Positions 6,500 through 6,768 of a stretch of DNA of 6,768 nucleotides are shown here, in pieces. The number at the start of each line of letters is the position of its first letter. Position 1 is the first letter of the stretch. The notes below the pieces were generated by a model that was not told the origin of the DNA, did no database searches, and saw only the letters and a program-made list of their open reading frames with translations. This stretch comes from Alphaproteobacteria bacterium (lineage in GTDB: Bacteria > Pseudomonadota > Alphaproteobacteria > SP197). Where the stretch lies: the NCBI GenBank assembly GCA_022822575.1, contig JAJEBJ010000272.1, forward strand, positions 1 to 6,768, read 5' to 3'. The position numbers and the translations under genes were made by a program.

Positions 6500-6768
6500 A
6501 TGGCCGATACCAAAGTCCACCTTCTCGATGGCGGAACCCTGGTGATCGACGGGTTCCATGCCTTCTGGAACCGGGGACCGGGGGGCGAACTCCGTTTTCC
6601 CTGCTATGCCGTACTCGTCGAGCATGAAGACGGCCGCTTTCTCTTCGACACCGGCTACGACTACGATCACGTCATGAAGGTGCTGCCCTTCGAGAAACCG
6701 CTGCAGACGCCCGAGCAGACCATTCCGGGAGCCCTCGATCTCGTCGGCCTCAAGCCCTCCGACATCAA
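6500..6768 (+). CDS. Metallo-beta-lactamase-fold lactonase, probable 4-pyridoxolactonase (partial, 3' end outside window)
   Basis: Only the first 89 residues are in the window and the frame is still open at the edge. The sequence begins MADTKVHLLDGGTLV and contains FWNRGPGGELRFPCY (22-36), GRFLFDTGYDYDHVMK (45-60), VLPFEKP (61-67) and QTIPGALDLVGL (73-84). From memory these segments match 4-pyridoxolactonase of Mesorhizobium loti almost along their whole length, including the distinctive WNRGPGGE and DTGYDYDHVMKVLPFEKP stretches. That enzyme hydrolyses 4-pyridoxolactone to 4-pyridoxic acid in vitamin B6 degradation (EC 3.1.1.27). The pattern FLFDTG is the usual strand before the zinc site of N-acyl-homoserine-lactonase-like proteins. 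The zinc-binding HxHxDH motif should come a few residues after the window ends and cannot be confirmed. The alternative, a quorum-quenching AHL lactonase, fits these distinctive segments less well. Confidence 0.85.
   Translation, partial: MADTKVHLLDGGTLVIDGFHAFWNRGPGGELRFPCYAVLVEHEDGRFLFDTGYDYDHVMKVLPFEKPLQTPEQTIPGALDLVGLKPSDI

Overview
The window is GC-rich, densely packed DNA with every supported gene on the + strand. The small intergenic gaps (1 to 52 bases), high-GC codon use, soluble (non-lipoprotein) periplasmic binding protein and strong resemblance of the last gene to the Mesorhizobium enzyme suggest an alphaproteobacterium. The genus cannot be told from this sequence.

Layout: a possible tail of an upstream gene (to 68); an FAD-dependent GMC-family alcohol oxidoreductase (84-1733); a short spacer with a small stem-loop (1734-1785); then a complete four-gene ABC importer of the BMP/nucleoside type: periplasmic binding protein (1786-2832), double-NBD ATPase (2877-4478) and two BPD_transp_2-type permeases (4480-5529 and 5535-6470). 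The window closes with the 5' part of a metallo-beta-lactamase-fold gene (6500 to the edge). Its 89 visible residues closely resemble, from memory, 4-pyridoxolactonase of Mesorhizobium loti, an enzyme of vitamin B6 degradation.

Main reading (inference): this is part of a vitamin B6 catabolic operon. In the known pathway pyridoxine is oxidised to pyridoxal, pyridoxal to 4-pyridoxolactone, and the lactone is hydrolysed to 4-pyridoxic acid. The lactonase is here; the GMC oxidoreductase is a candidate for the first step, the role filled by the GMC-family pyridoxine 4-oxidase in M. loti. The importer lies between the two and is therefore a candidate uptake system for pyridoxine, pyridoxal, pyridoxamine or a related pyridine compound, although its family is otherwise known mainly for nucleosides and purines. 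No IS element, tRNA, rRNA, CRISPR array or convincing terminator is visible.
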